Shown here: in pieces, positions 48,667 through 57,432 of the stretch | How positions within the stretch are numbered: position 1 is the first letter of the stretch | How the letters are laid out: each line of letters opens with the position of its first letter | Assembly: GCA_963724435.1 (NCBI GenBank) | Contig: CAVRUN010000019.1 | Span: 62,001 to 126,000, forward strand | Reading direction: 5' to 3' | DNA: 64,000 nucleotides | Source of the DNA: AP-15 sp963724435 | Lineage (GTDB): Bacteria; Pseudomonadota; Alphaproteobacteria; ATCC43930; CGMCC-115725 | Notes under the pieces: model-generated | What the model was told of the DNA's origin: nothing | The model's database searches: none | The model's input: the letters and a program-made list of their open reading frames with translations, nothing else | Translations under genes and position numbers: made by a program

Positions 48667-50040
48667 ATGCCAAAGCAGATTCGCTTGAATGCGTTTGACA
48701 TGAATTGCGTTGGCCACCAGTCGCCGGGGCTGTGGACCCATCCGCGCGACCAAGCAGATCGCTACAACACGCTCGAATACTGGGTTCAGTTAGCTCGCAC
48801 TCTTGAGCGGGGGAAGTTCGATGCACTGTTTTTGGCTGATGTGCTCGGTATTTACGACGTCTACCAAGGCTCGCCGTGTAGCGCGCTGCAAAACGCGGTG
48901 CAGGTCCCGGTCAACGATCCGCCGATGGTCATCCCGGCGATGGCCTATGTCACCCGCAATCTCGGCTTTGGCGTGACCTGCGGGGTCACTTACGAGCACC
49001 CCTATCCGTTCGCCCGCAGGATGTCGACATTGGACCACCTGACAAACGGACGGATCGGCTGGAATATCGTTACCGGGTATCTCGAGAGTGCGGCCCGAGG
49101 CATCGGTATGACAAGCCAGGAAGGCCACGATAAGCGTTACGAGATCGCTGAGGACTATTTGTCGGCGGTCTATAAGCTATGGGAAGCAAGCTGGGAGGAT
49201 CGCGCGGTACTGCGTGACCGACGAAGCCGGAAATTTGCCGACCCTGATCGGATTCACCGCATAAAACATCGCGGCCCCTATTTCCAACTCGACGCCATTC
49301 ATCTCTGCGAACCCTCGCCCCAGCGCACGCCGGTCCTGTACCAGGCTGGCGCCTCCACCCGTGGCCGGGAATTCGCCGCCCAGCATGCGGAATGCGTTTT
49401 TATCAATGGTCCTTCAAAAAAAGTCATTGGCAACATCGTCACTGATATTCGCCGCCGCGCTGCCGCCAGTGGCCGTGATTCGGCACAGATCCTGATCTTC
49501 GCGATGATGACCGTTATTACCGCCGTAACCCACGAGGCCGCCCAGGAAAAGCTGCGGGATTATCTCAATCACGTTAGCGAAGAAGGTGCCTTGGCGCTGA
49601 TGTCGGGGTGGACGGGGCTCGATTTCTCCGCATTGCCACCGGATGAGCCGGTACGATTTGAGGCGCGCGATGCTATGACCTCGGCGTTGGAAGCCTTTAC
49701 CACTGCCGACCCGACGCGGAGCTGGACAGTGCGGGAGATCGCGCGGCATGCGGCAATCGGCGGACGCGGGCCGGTCATTGTTGGCTCCTACACCGAAATA
49801 GCCGACGAATTGCAGACATGGGTGGCGGAGACTGACATTGACGGCTTCAATCTGGCTTATGCAGTCACGCCGGAAACTTTTACCGACATCGTGGATTTGG
49901 TCGTGCCGGAACTACAGCGCCGCGGCGTCTACAAGCGTGACTACGCGTCGGGCACCTTGCGCGAGAAGCTGTTTGGGCCGGGTCACGCTCGCTTGCCGAC
50001 GAATCATCCGGCTGCGCAAGGCCGCTCGTCTAGCGCCTAA
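48667..50040 (+). CDS. LLM-class flavin-dependent monooxygenase (NtaA/SnaA/DszA family)
   Basis: In 457 residues the N-terminal IRLNAFDMNCVGHQSPGLW, KFDALFLADVLG and STLDHLTNGRIGWNIVTGYLESAARG are hallmarks of the FMNH2-dependent two-component monooxygenases. These act on nitrilotriacetate, dibenzothiophene sulfone or pristinamycin-type substrates. VLYQAGASTRGREFAAQHAECVF is the central flavin-side motif. A flavin reductase partner is not seen nearby. The substrate is unknown; organosulfur compounds are one option because a sulfurtransferase gene follows. The stop overlaps the convergent rhodanese stop. Confidence 0.92.
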   Translation: MPKQIRLNAFDMNCVGHQSPGLWTHPRDQADRYNTLEYWVQLARTLERGKFDALFLADVLGIYDVYQGSPCSALQNAVQVPVNDPPMVIPAMAYVTRNLGFGVTCGVTYEHPYPFARRMSTLDHLTNGRIGWNIVTGYLESAARGIGMTSQEGHDKRYEIAEDYLSAVYKLWEASWEDRAVLRDRRSRKFADPDRIHRIKHRGPYFQLDAIHLCEPSPQRTPVLYQAGASTRGREFAAQHAECVFINGPSKKVIGNIVTDIRRRAAASGRDSAQILIFAMMTVITAVTHEAAQEKLRDYLNHVSEEGALALMSGWTGLDFSALPPDEPVRFEARDAMTSALEAFTTADPTRSWTVREIARHAAIGGRGPVIVGSYTEIADELQTWVAETDIDGFNLAYAVTPETFTDIVDLVVPELQRRGVYKRDYASGTLREKLFGPGHARLPTNHPAAQGRSSSA

Positions 50041-50828
50041 TCGCGCACGATCGGACAGCTCTCATCGCGCGCCCAATCCGCGAAGCTGAGGTAATATACA
50101 CGGACGTCGTCATATCCGGCACGAACCGCTGCGGCGGCGGCCAGTGCAGCCCGCCCGCCCCCTTCGCAGTGGGTCACGATGTGATCGCCGGGGCCAAATC
50201 CCACCCGTTCCATCATGGCCCGCAGAACCGGCGCGGGGCGAACGACGCCATTCTCTAGGAGATCGGCATGCGAGAGGTGCCGCGCACCCGGAAGATGCCC
50301 GCCGCGCGTACGGTTACGCATATCCTCTCCGGTGAACTCGGCGCGCGTTCGGCTGTCGAATATGTGCGCCTCGCCACCAAGTTGACGCTTGAGGATCTCC
50401 CGATCGACCAAACCAACCGAACCCGCACCGGGGACCGCGCGGAAGCCGCTTCCCGCGGGTTTGGCACCTGTCGGTAGCCCCGTCGCGGAGGAAAGCACCG
50501 GCCAGCCGCCATTCAGGATGACCGACTTCAACCCAAAGTACTGCAGAAAGAACCACGCCCTTGCGGCGTTAGTCATGCGGCCATCATCGTAGGCCACCGC
50601 AATAGCCGAAGGATCGACGCCAAGCGATCGCAGGGCCTGCTCCCAGTAAGCGGTCTTGGCAAACCCGATATCGGCCGCCTTGGCCGCTTTATCCCATTCC
50701 TCGACCGGTACATTCACGGCACCGGGAGCATGGCCAGCATCAAACATCGCCTGATCGCGCGCATCAAGATATTGGATTGAACCCAGTGAGGTCAGGGCGG
50801 CGACATCAATGAAAGGATCATTCGGCAC
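50037..50828 (-). CDS. Two-domain rhodanese-like sulfurtransferase
   Basis: The 263 residues run from a GTG with the strong site TAAGGAGAG; an ATG at 50876 would add 16 residues. Two rhodanese domains are present. The first (IQYLDARDQAMFDAGHAPGAVNVP) has lost its active-site Cys, as usual. The second (HIFDSRTRAEFTGEDMR, GHLPGARHLSHAD) keeps Cys in THCEGGGRAALA. The enzyme moves sulfane sulfur, for example from thiosulfate or 3-mercaptopyruvate, to an acceptor. Probably cytoplasmic. It ends tail to tail with the flavin monooxygenase. Confidence 0.9.
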   Translation of the reverse strand: MPNDPFIDVAALTSLGSIQYLDARDQAMFDAGHAPGAVNVPVEEWDKAAKAADIGFAKTAYWEQALRSLGVDPSAIAVAYDDGRMTNAARAWFFLQYFGLKSVILNGGWPVLSSATGLPTGAKPAGSGFRAVPGAGSVGLVDREILKRQLGGEAHIFDSRTRAEFTGEDMRNRTRGGHLPGARHLSHADLLENGVVRPAPVLRAMMERVGFGPGDHIVTHCEGGGRAALAAAAAVRAGYDDVRVYYLSFADWARDESCPIVRD

Positions 50829-51539
50829 CACAAATCTCTCCTTACCGGCCATCGCCTTGAAGCTTCCCACCATCATACGCCTTTGATCTTAGCCACGCAC
50901 CTTACCGGGACTCCGGACGAGCCAGTCCCGCGGCTTTTACCAGCGCCGTCTTATCCGCATCCCTTGTCTCGGTCGCAGACCTTGCCTCGCGGCATCGAGG
51001 TGTCGTGGCGCACATGCCTTGTCGTGCTGACGGCCGGCCCCGACCTTCAAGCCACGCCGATAGTTTGCTGCCGATCTGCTGGGGGGCGACGATCGCGCCC
51101 GCGACGCAGGGCCTTACCCGAGTCAGCGTGACCGAATTGGCCCAAGCGGTGCCTCCGAACGGTGCGAACGGACAGCGCCCGCTAGCAACAACTGGCATCC
51201 CTTTTCTAACTCTAAAGGGTAAGAGGTTTCCCATCGTCTTGCACGGTGCCGGCCAGAACCGGCCCGCATTGCGCGCTTATTTCGTGGTTTCTGGCGGTTG
51301 CAGTCGACAATCGAGTCCCGGCATCTTCCCAAGTATAATCGTCATGACTTTGACGAAATTTCGTCAATATATAATTCTTCCTAGTTTAAAAATAGAGTCT
51401 TGAGCGGCACAACATAGTTAATTTATGTTCAAAGTCTATTGGTCGGGTTTGGACTTTGTCTCTCCGTATCATCCCAGATGCCCACAACCGCAAATCGGAC
51501 GGGGACCAGCACGGCGCGGTGATTGGGATTGGCGCTGGG
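50829..51539. other. Sparse 0.7-kb stretch between rhodanese and sulfotransferase genes
   Basis: Open frames on both strands here lack a credible start, ribosome-binding site or recognisable protein. Composition shifts to AT-rich from about 51330 (the last part of the forward frame ends with TATATAAT-like sequence). The only structure seen is the palindrome at 51351-51366, which probably belongs to the promoter of the sulfotransferase gene. I see no remnant of a known gene. Confidence 0.5.
51351..51366. promoter_or_regulatory. Perfect 16-base palindrome in an AT-rich promoter-like region
   Basis: TGACGAAATTTCGTCA is self-complementary over all 16 bases and is followed within a few bases by TATATAAT, a good -10 candidate. 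Upstream sequences TGACTT or TTGACG could serve as -35, with spacers of 17 or 14 bases. The position inside a likely promoter suggests an operator for a dimeric regulator controlling the sulfotransferase gene about 170 bases downstream. No regulator gene is adjacent. Confidence 0.5.
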
Positions 51540-52532
51540 ATGGCGCGGAACTTCACTGTGTGCCGTCCGTCCCGCGACATCGAGCGCGGCCTGCCGCCGG
51601 ACACCAAGCTTATCTTTGTTGTTGGCGCGCCGCGTAGCGGCACGACCTGGCTGCAGCTGTTGGTATCGGCATCGCCCAGCGTTGCCACGGCGGTGGAAAG
51701 CCATCTATTCCAGTCATATCTTTCGTCACTTTTTGCGGGCTGGCGATACTATCGCGATTCACGGGCTCCAGTAGGTCTTCACCATCTGATGGAGGAAGAC
51801 GAATACGTCGCCCTCATACGTGACCTTGCTTCGAAGCTCATGGCGCGAATCCTAGCGACAAAACCGGGGGCGACGATTCTTGTGGAGAAGAGTCCCTATC
51901 ACGTCTTCCATTGGCGCGAGATTCTTGCGGTCTTCCCGCAGGCTCAATTTATTCACATCATTAGGGACCCGCGCGGCGCGGTGGCATCGATGCGGGCGGC
52001 CGGCCACAGTTTTGGCGCCAAATGGGCCCCTAGGCGAATTTCCCAGGCTTGCTCGTTATGGGCAGACTGCGTCAGAGCTGGTCGTGAGATCGCCGGTGCT
52101 ACGCCGAACTACCTCGAAGTCCGCTACAAGGATTTGAAAAACGACGGGGCAGCCACTTTGCACTCGGTCTACGTCTGGTGCGGGTTGCACATTTCCGCAG
52201 CGGAGGCCGCCAGCATTTTACGTGATCATCAGATTGACCACCTTCGCTCGGCGGCGGCGCCCAAGTTAGCTGCGACTTACGCCACCCAATTACCAGGCTT
52301 CTTCCGCAGAGGCGAAGCGGAAGGCTGGCGTTCCGATCTGACCCGGCGTGAGATACGCCTTGTCGAGCATCTGACCGGCGAAATGATGACGGACCTGGGA
52401 TATCTCCCGAGCGAACGCACCCGGACGCGGTGGCGAACTGTCTCCATCATGCCCGCTCTCGGCGCCGAATGGTTCCGCAGTGGGATGGCCTGGCGTCTGC
52501 GCTATTATGCGGACGCATTGCGACGAGTATAG
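51540..52532 (+). CDS. PAPS-dependent sulfotransferase
   Basis: In 330 residues the 5'-phosphosulfate loop is FVVGAPRSGTTWLQLLVSAS near residues 26-45, and the 3'-phosphate site is IHIIRDPRGAVASMRAAG near residue 140. EVRYKDLKNDGAATL and the C-terminal FFRRGEAEGWRSDLT are further family features. It transfers sulfate from PAPS to a hydroxyl, probably on a glycan or lipid. The ATG at 51540 is preferred; a TTG at 51456 would add 28 residues. It stands next to a polysaccharide ABC ATPase fragment, which hints at a former sulfated-polysaccharide locus. Confidence 0.85.
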   Translation: MARNFTVCRPSRDIERGLPPDTKLIFVVGAPRSGTTWLQLLVSASPSVATAVESHLFQSYLSSLFAGWRYYRDSRAPVGLHHLMEEDEYVALIRDLASKLMARILATKPGATILVEKSPYHVFHWREILAVFPQAQFIHIIRDPRGAVASMRAAGHSFGAKWAPRRISQACSLWADCVRAGREIAGATPNYLEVRYKDLKNDGAATLHSVYVWCGLHISAAEAASILRDHQIDHLRSAAAPKLAATYATQLPGFFRRGEAEGWRSDLTRREIRLVEHLTGEMMTDLGYLPSERTRTRWRTVSIMPALGAEWFRSGMAWRLRYYADALRRV

Positions 52533-52633
52533 CGAAGCTCAAACATAAACAACGGGGCAATGCTCCCGGAGATAAGTGCGGCCGTTGGCGGCCCTCGCTC
52601 AGCCGGCTCGGACTGAGGCAAAGCACGCATTCG

Positions 52634-52745
52634 ATGCCGCTACCGGTCATCTCAGTAGAGAACTTGTCAAAGCGCTACCTGCTCGGACACCGCGCCGAGC
52701 AGACCATGGATGAGTGCTTTCCCAATTTCTTGCGCGAACCCCGCT
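52634..52745 (+). pseudogene. N-terminal fragment of a polysaccharide ABC transporter ATPase (Wzt-like)
   Basis: An ATG at 52634 opens PVISVENLSKRYLLGHRAEQ, the usual first strand of Wzt/KpsT-type ATPases that energise polysaccharide export. The homology fades after about 35 codons (FPNFLREPRYE), before Walker A. The frame then runs into the tail of the convergent CDP-diacylglycerol diphosphatase gene with no further ATPase sequence. No permease partner is near. I read it as a remnant left by deletion or rearrangement. Confidence 0.6.
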
Positions 52746-52786
52746 ACGAGCAGGTTCGACCGTACTTCCGAATTTTAAGCGAGCGC

Positions 52787-53662
52787 TCAGCTGCCGCAAT
52801 TCTGGTCGAGCAGCTCTTCGGCAAAAGCCGGGTTCGCGCCATTAGCCCAGGTGTCAAGGACGAAGTAGGTATTGGGGGTGGCTGATCCGATGACGGCAAT
52901 GCTTTGGTCGGCCATATGCGCAGCCGCATCCGGCATGGCCGCTACCAGCGTGAACGGGCTGTCGGCGCCGGCGAGCTTGTTCACCTTGATCACCCGGTAG
53001 ACATGGTTGACCGGGGCTAAGGCGAGCCTTGTGGCGGTAGCCGGATCGGTCCCGATCGCTGTCTGGCTGGCGAGGGTCCGGGCGACCGCGGGCAACACGC
53101 AGGCGATGTGAATGTGGAGCTGGTTCTGAGTGCGTCCGTGCTTTGAATTGATCGCTAGGGCGATATCGGTGGCCGGCTTGTTGACGAGTAGATGCGCTTG
53201 CTGCCACCCGTATTCCCAGAAATCGACGACTGGTGGTGAAAAGATCTGCTTGTCCTCGATGCCGGGGACCCGGATTGTCGGGATGATCAGATAAGCGGCG
53301 GGCTTGGCCGGGCTATTGTCTTTGAGGATGATGTATTTATCGGCAGCGTCATAGGCTCGGCAGTCGCGATTGCTTTGCAGATTCCTCGAGCAGCATTGGG
53401 CCAGCGACCATAACAAATCCGGCCGCGGTGCAACGATACAGGCTGCGGCACCCCCCTCCGGGTCGCTCGATTGCGATACCGCCGGCGATTGTTGCGCTGC
53501 CGCCGATCTATCCGCGAGCGGCAGAAGCGAAGCGCAGCCGAGAATGACAGCGAGCACCGACGCCAAGCCGGTAAGTCGAAAACGGGAATGGCGATGCAAA
53601 GCTTTCTCCCCAAGGATTCGGCGGCGGCGCACGATGCTCGCCCCGGCTTCCGCCAGCAACAT
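52787..53662 (-). CDS. CDP-diacylglycerol diphosphatase (Cdh-like)
   Basis: In 291 residues a basic start and a hydrophobic segment (LTGLASVLAVILGCASLLPLA, residues ~30-50) export or anchor it at the periplasmic side. The body has DKYIILKDNSPAKPAAYLII and PTIRVPGIEDKQIFSP. LAINSKHGRTQNQLHIHIACV carries the HIT-like H-x-H motif that defines the family. It splits CDP-diacylglycerol to CMP and phosphatidic acid. Several Cys (CCSRNLQSNRDC) may form disulfides. It ends against the ATPase fragment. Confidence 0.88.
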   Translation of the reverse strand: MLLAEAGASIVRRRRILGEKALHRHSRFRLTGLASVLAVILGCASLLPLADRSAAAQQSPAVSQSSDPEGGAAACIVAPRPDLLWSLAQCCSRNLQSNRDCRAYDAADKYIILKDNSPAKPAAYLIIPTIRVPGIEDKQIFSPPVVDFWEYGWQQAHLLVNKPATDIALAINSKHGRTQNQLHIHIACVLPAVARTLASQTAIGTDPATATRLALAPVNHVYRVIKVNKLAGADSPFTLVAAMPDAAAHMADQSIAVIGSATPNTYFVLDTWANGANPAFAEELLDQNCGS

Positions 53663-53865
53663 GCTGGAATGAACTACTTTGATAACCGAACCGATGGTTG
53701 GTTTCGCATCGCAGCCGCCTCCTAAATCTTCTAAAGAATTTCAAAGAGTACCGATACGATTTTGCTTGGCCCTAAGAAAATCGTCAATAAGACGTCAAAG
53801 CTAGCCCGCCCGCTTCACTTGTTCTGCGCAGCGCTTATTTAGCAGTGGCGAATGGCGGGGCAACG

Positions 53866-56031
53866 ATGGCGGATGCGGCGATCGCGGGCAGTGGGCTCGG
53901 CGCAGCCTCGGCATGGGGCGCGCGTCAGTTCAAAACTCTCGCCGAATCTTATGCCGCTGAGGGCGAGCGCCGGCTGCTGTGGCTGCCGGTATGCTTTGGC
54001 GGGGGCATCGGCGTCTATTTCGCGCTGACCTTTGAGCCGCCGCTGTGGCTTGGCTTTGGCGCCGCTCTCGCCGCCGGGGTTGGCGCATTGTTGCTGCAAA
54101 AACACCCGCTGCTGTGTGAGGCGGCGCTTGCCCTGGCGATGTTTTGTGCCGGCTTTGCCCTGATCGGCGAGACAAGTTGGCAGCGCGAAGCACCGACACT
54201 CCAGCGTCGTCTCGGCCCGGTGACGGTCACCGGCCGGGTTCTTGACATCGACTCGGTCGATCGCGGCTGGCGCGTGATTGTGGCGCCCGACCCGTTGCCC
54301 GGGCTCGATGCTAGCCGCCAACCCTTGCGGCTGCGCATCCATATCGGGGGGGCGAGCGACCTGCTGGCGCCGGGTGATCGTGTCGCTATGCATGCCATCC
54401 TATACCCCGTTCCGGGACAGATCCTTCCCGGCGCTCACGACATGCAGCGCGAGGCCTATTTCGCGCAAATCGGCGGCGTCGGGTACAGCCTCGGCCCGGC
54501 GCATCGGACGGAGAGCAACAACAATGACGCGGGTGGCGGCTGGCGCGAGGGTCTGCGGCATTTGCGCACCGAGATGTCGCGCCGGATTATTGCGGTGTTG
54601 CCGGGCTCGACCGGCGGTGTCGCCTCGGCGCTGATCACTGGCAAGCGTGGGGCAATCTCCGAAGAAATCAAGGAAGCCTTTCGCCAATCGGGGCTGCAGC
54701 ATCTATTGGCAATCGCCGGGCTGCATCTGGGTCTCGTCGGAGGCTTTGTTTTTTTCACGGTGCGCGCCGTTCTGGCGCTGATCCCGTGGATCGCGCTGCG
54801 GTATCCGATAAAAAAGATTGCGGCTGTCGCCGCCTTGGTCGTGCTCGCCTGTTATCTGCTGCTGTCGGGGGGAGCGATCCCGACCCAGCGTGCCTTTGTC
54901 ATGAACGGGCTCGTTTTCGCCGCAATCCTGATTGATCGGCTGCGTATTTCGATGCGGATCTGCGCCCTAGCTGCCGCCTTCGTACTGGCCGTCGAACCCG
55001 AGAGCCTGGTCGGCGTCAGCTTTCAGATGTCGTTTGGCGCAGTCGTGGCGCTGATCGCGGTCTATGAAACCTATGGCAGCCGGCTCGGCCGCCTACTACA
55101 TCGGCCATCATGGTCCGGGCGAATGCTGGGTTACGCCGGAGCGGTGGTGGTGACGACTGTCGTCGTCACCGTCGGGACCGATCCATTTTCGGTCTACCAT
55201 TTTCATCACATCGCCTTTTACTCGCCGCTCGCCAATGTCGTAGCGGTGCCGTTGAGCGCGGTGTGGACGCTACCTTGGGGCGTTGTCACCTGCCTGCTGA
55301 TGCCGTTCGGTCTCGAACGGTTGGCGCTGATCCCAATGGGTTGGGGTATCGACACGACAATCTTTGTTGCGCAAGAGGTATCGGCCTTACCCGGTAATGT
55401 GTGGCCGATGCCACGATTGCCGGCCGCGGGTCTGGCGTTGGTCTCGTTTGGCGGCTTGTGGTTGTGTCTGTGGCGTCAGCCGTGGCGAGTTTGGGGCATT
55501 GCCGCGATTACTGCGGGCCTTGCCAGCATGGCGCTGACGCGGCCGCCAGACATCGTGCTCGCCGATCTCGGACGCTTTCTAGCGGTGCGATCGCCCGAGG
55601 GCGCTTACTGGAGTGCGGCCGATCACGGGGAGCAGATCCAGGCTTCGTTTCTCCGCGAGGAGACCGGTCTCGACGTGCTACCCTGGCCCTCCCGTGATGG
55701 CGTAAAAGGCCTCGATTGCGCCGATGCGCTGTGTCGATATTCGGCGCGCGGGCGCATCGTCGCGATCGTTACCGGAGCTGCGGCATTGCCCCTCGATTGC
55801 GGCATTTTTGATGCGATCGTCAGTCAGGTGCCCGCCGGGTTCCGCTGCCGCTCGGTCATGCCGGTCGTCGATCGGATCGATTCATGGCGACTTGGCGCCG
55901 TCGCACTATGGCTTCGCCCTGACAGCATCACGATCGACAGCGCCAATAGTAGCCGCGGCGCCCGTCCTTGGGTGCCGCAGCCGCAGATCCGGCGACACCC
56001 GCATCTCTCGGATACTGGCGCTCGCAGCTAA
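53866..56031 (+). CDS. comEC: ComEC/Rec2-family membrane protein
   Basis: In 721 residues an N-terminal soluble region after two helices resembles the ComEC OB-type domain (VTVTGRVLDIDSVDRGWRVIV). The competence core has ALITGKRGAISEEIKEAFRQSGLQHLLAIAGLHLGLV, multi-helix segments and FQMSFGAVVALIAVYETYG. The last ~130 residues match the alphaproteobacterial C-terminal domain but lack a complete metallo-beta-lactamase motif. ComEC forms the channel for single-stranded DNA uptake; no other competence genes are here. A GTG 21 bases upstream is an alternative start. Confidence 0.92.
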   Translation: MADAAIAGSGLGAASAWGARQFKTLAESYAAEGERRLLWLPVCFGGGIGVYFALTFEPPLWLGFGAALAAGVGALLLQKHPLLCEAALALAMFCAGFALIGETSWQREAPTLQRRLGPVTVTGRVLDIDSVDRGWRVIVAPDPLPGLDASRQPLRLRIHIGGASDLLAPGDRVAMHAILYPVPGQILPGAHDMQREAYFAQIGGVGYSLGPAHRTESNNNDAGGGWREGLRHLRTEMSRRIIAVLPGSTGGVASALITGKRGAISEEIKEAFRQSGLQHLLAIAGLHLGLVGGFVFFTVRAVLALIPWIALRYPIKKIAAVAALVVLACYLLLSGGAIPTQRAFVMNGLVFAAILIDRLRISMRICALAAAFVLAVEPESLVGVSFQMSFGAVVALIAVYETYGSRLGRLLHRPSWSGRMLGYAGAVVVTTVVVTVGTDPFSVYHFHHIAFYSPLANVVAVPLSAVWTLPWGVVTCLLMPFGLERLALIPMGWGIDTTIFVAQEVSALPGNVWPMPRLPAAGLALVSFGGLWLCLWRQPWRVWGIAAITAGLASMALTRPPDIVLADLGRFLAVRSPEGAYWSAADHGEQIQASFLREETGLDVLPWPSRDGVKGLDCADALCRYSARGRIVAIVTGAAALPLDCGIFDAIVSQVPAGFRCRSVMPVVDRIDSWRLGAVALWLRPDSITIDSANSSRGARPWVPQPQIRRHPHLSDTGARS

Positions 56032-56247
56032 GAATTCGTTTTCGCAAAAAATTAGGGAGAGAAACGCTCCCCCGTGCGATTGTTTTTCTGTAATAGAAGA
56101 ATAAACCGGGGCGTTTCCCCGGAGCCTCTGCTCCTGCATCGTGTCGAGTTTACGATCTCTGTCGTTCCACACCCGGATCGGTCCTTTTGGCTGTTGTCAA
56201 CCAAACGTTTTCTTTTACCAAAACGGTCGCGTTTTCTGCGTTATTTG

Positions 56248-56274
56248 GGAACTGCGTCGCGCGCCGCCGGCGTT
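56248..56274 (+). promoter_or_regulatory. Candidate EcfG-type general stress promoter
   Basis: GGAAC at 56248-56252 (in the context GGGAAC) is followed after 18 bases by CGTT at 56271-56274, 38 bases before the ATG of the stress-protein gene. The elements match the alphaproteobacterial EcfG promoter (GGAAC and CGTT); the spacer is one or two bases longer than the usual 16-17, which lowers confidence. The downstream gene is of the type this regulon controls. Confidence 0.42.
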
Positions 56275-56312
56275 TGCCACTTGTCACGCGATACCCGACG
56301 GAGAAAAAAGGC

Positions 56313-57356
56313 ATGCAAAGTCGCAATATTGTGGCGGTTTACGGCTCGCGCGATCAAGCGGAACGTGCCCGTGATCGTCTAACCGAGATTGGAATTCCCG
56401 CAACCGATATCAGGATGAGCGCCGAATCCGATATCGCAACCACGTCGGATTTAGGCGAGAGGCGCGAGGTCACCGAGCACCGCGAGGGTGGTTTCTGGGA
56501 CTGGCTGTTTGGGCGCGATGAGGTGCCGGAGCATGACCGCACCTGGTACCAAACAAACCTCCGCGAAGGACGGACCGCACTATCGGTGTTTGTTCGAGAT
56601 AGCGAACTCGAGGACGAGGTCTCCGATGTGCTCGAGGAATTCCACCCTCTCGAATTCCCCGAAGCCGAAGCTGCGGGCTACGAACGGCGAGATCGCTACG
56701 CAGAGCCGCTTGATACGCGCGGCGAACCGGTGACGCGTCCGGTGACACCGCCGCTCGGGACGGTCGGAACCGGACCAATTGGCTCACCCGAGGCATGGAG
56801 CCGCCGCGGTACCGTCACCGGGCCCGAGACCGGCGCCGCCGGCGCCCCGATTGGTGCGACTTCCACGATGATCCCGGATACCGCTGCCGCGGCGATGGAC
56901 TATCGTGCAGAGCGAACCGGAATAGAGACCGCTAAGGAACAGGTGATCCCGGTCGTCAAAGAGGAATTGAACGTCGGAAAGCGTGCGGAAGAGCGGCGTT
57001 ATCGGATCCGCACTTACGTCGTCGAGACGCCGGTCGAAAGAGATGTGACCTTACGTGACGAGCGCGTCATCGTCGAACACCGCCCGGTCACCGGTGAGGC
57101 GGGGCTACGCGCTGAGGTACCGCAGGAGCGTGAGTTCGAGGTGGTCGAGCGGCACGAAGAGCCCGTGGTCGAGAAACGCGCGCGGAACGTTGAGGAAGTC
57201 GTCGTCCGGCGGGATGTCGACGAGCGGACAGAGAAGGTCCGCGACACCGTCCGCCAGACCAGGGTTGATGTCGAAAACGAGGCCGGCGGTCGGGCCGATA
57301 ACCTCGAACGCAGGGACCATCTCGAACGCACCGTCCCCGACGAGCGCAAACCTTAG
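56313..57356 (+). CDS. YsnF/AvaK-domain stress protein
   Basis: The protein has 347 residues from an ATG preceded by GGAGAAAA. The N-terminal domain (NIVAVYGSRDQAERARDRLTEIGIP) resembles general-stress GSP17M-type domains. A Pro/Gly linker follows, then a highly charged C-terminal YsnF/AvaK region with VIPVVKEELNVGKR, YVVETPVERDVTLRDERVIVEHRP and many Glu/Arg/Val repeats that could form beta-rich or coiled structure. Such proteins are induced by desiccation, salt or general stress. A longer frame upstream has no ribosome-binding site. Confidence 0.9.
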   Translation: MQSRNIVAVYGSRDQAERARDRLTEIGIPATDIRMSAESDIATTSDLGERREVTEHREGGFWDWLFGRDEVPEHDRTWYQTNLREGRTALSVFVRDSELEDEVSDVLEEFHPLEFPEAEAAGYERRDRYAEPLDTRGEPVTRPVTPPLGTVGTGPIGSPEAWSRRGTVTGPETGAAGAPIGATSTMIPDTAAAAMDYRAERTGIETAKEQVIPVVKEELNVGKRAEERRYRIRTYVVETPVERDVTLRDERVIVEHRPVTGEAGLRAEVPQEREFEVVERHEEPVVEKRARNVEEVVVRRDVDERTEKVRDTVRQTRVDVENEAGGRADNLERRDHLERTVPDERKP

Positions 57357-57383
57357 GCCTGAATTCACGATGCGGCCTGAACT

Positions 57384-57410
57384 GGGGGTGCCGCTAAACG
57401 CGGCGCCCCC
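57384..57410. terminator. Strong hairpin between convergent stress-protein and carboxylase genes
   Basis: GGGGGTGCCGC at 57384-57394 pairs with GCGGCGCCCCC at 57400-57410 over 11 positions including one G-T wobble, with the 5-base loop TAAAC. It lies between the two converging stops. No long T-run follows on either strand, so it may act as a stabilising 3' end or a weak bidirectional terminator. Confidence 0.5.
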
Positions 57411-57432
57411 GTCGTATTTGAATGAGCCGTAT

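Noticed and set aside
51005..51403. Forward frame of 132 codons in the sparse region
   Set aside because: No ribosome-binding site, mixed composition and an AT-rich promoter-like tail inside the frame; no family resemblance.
56050..56120. GC-rich inverted repeats after comEC as a terminator
   Set aside because: Stems are short (5-6 bases) and the T-rich stretch is not directly after either stem, so the call is not supported.
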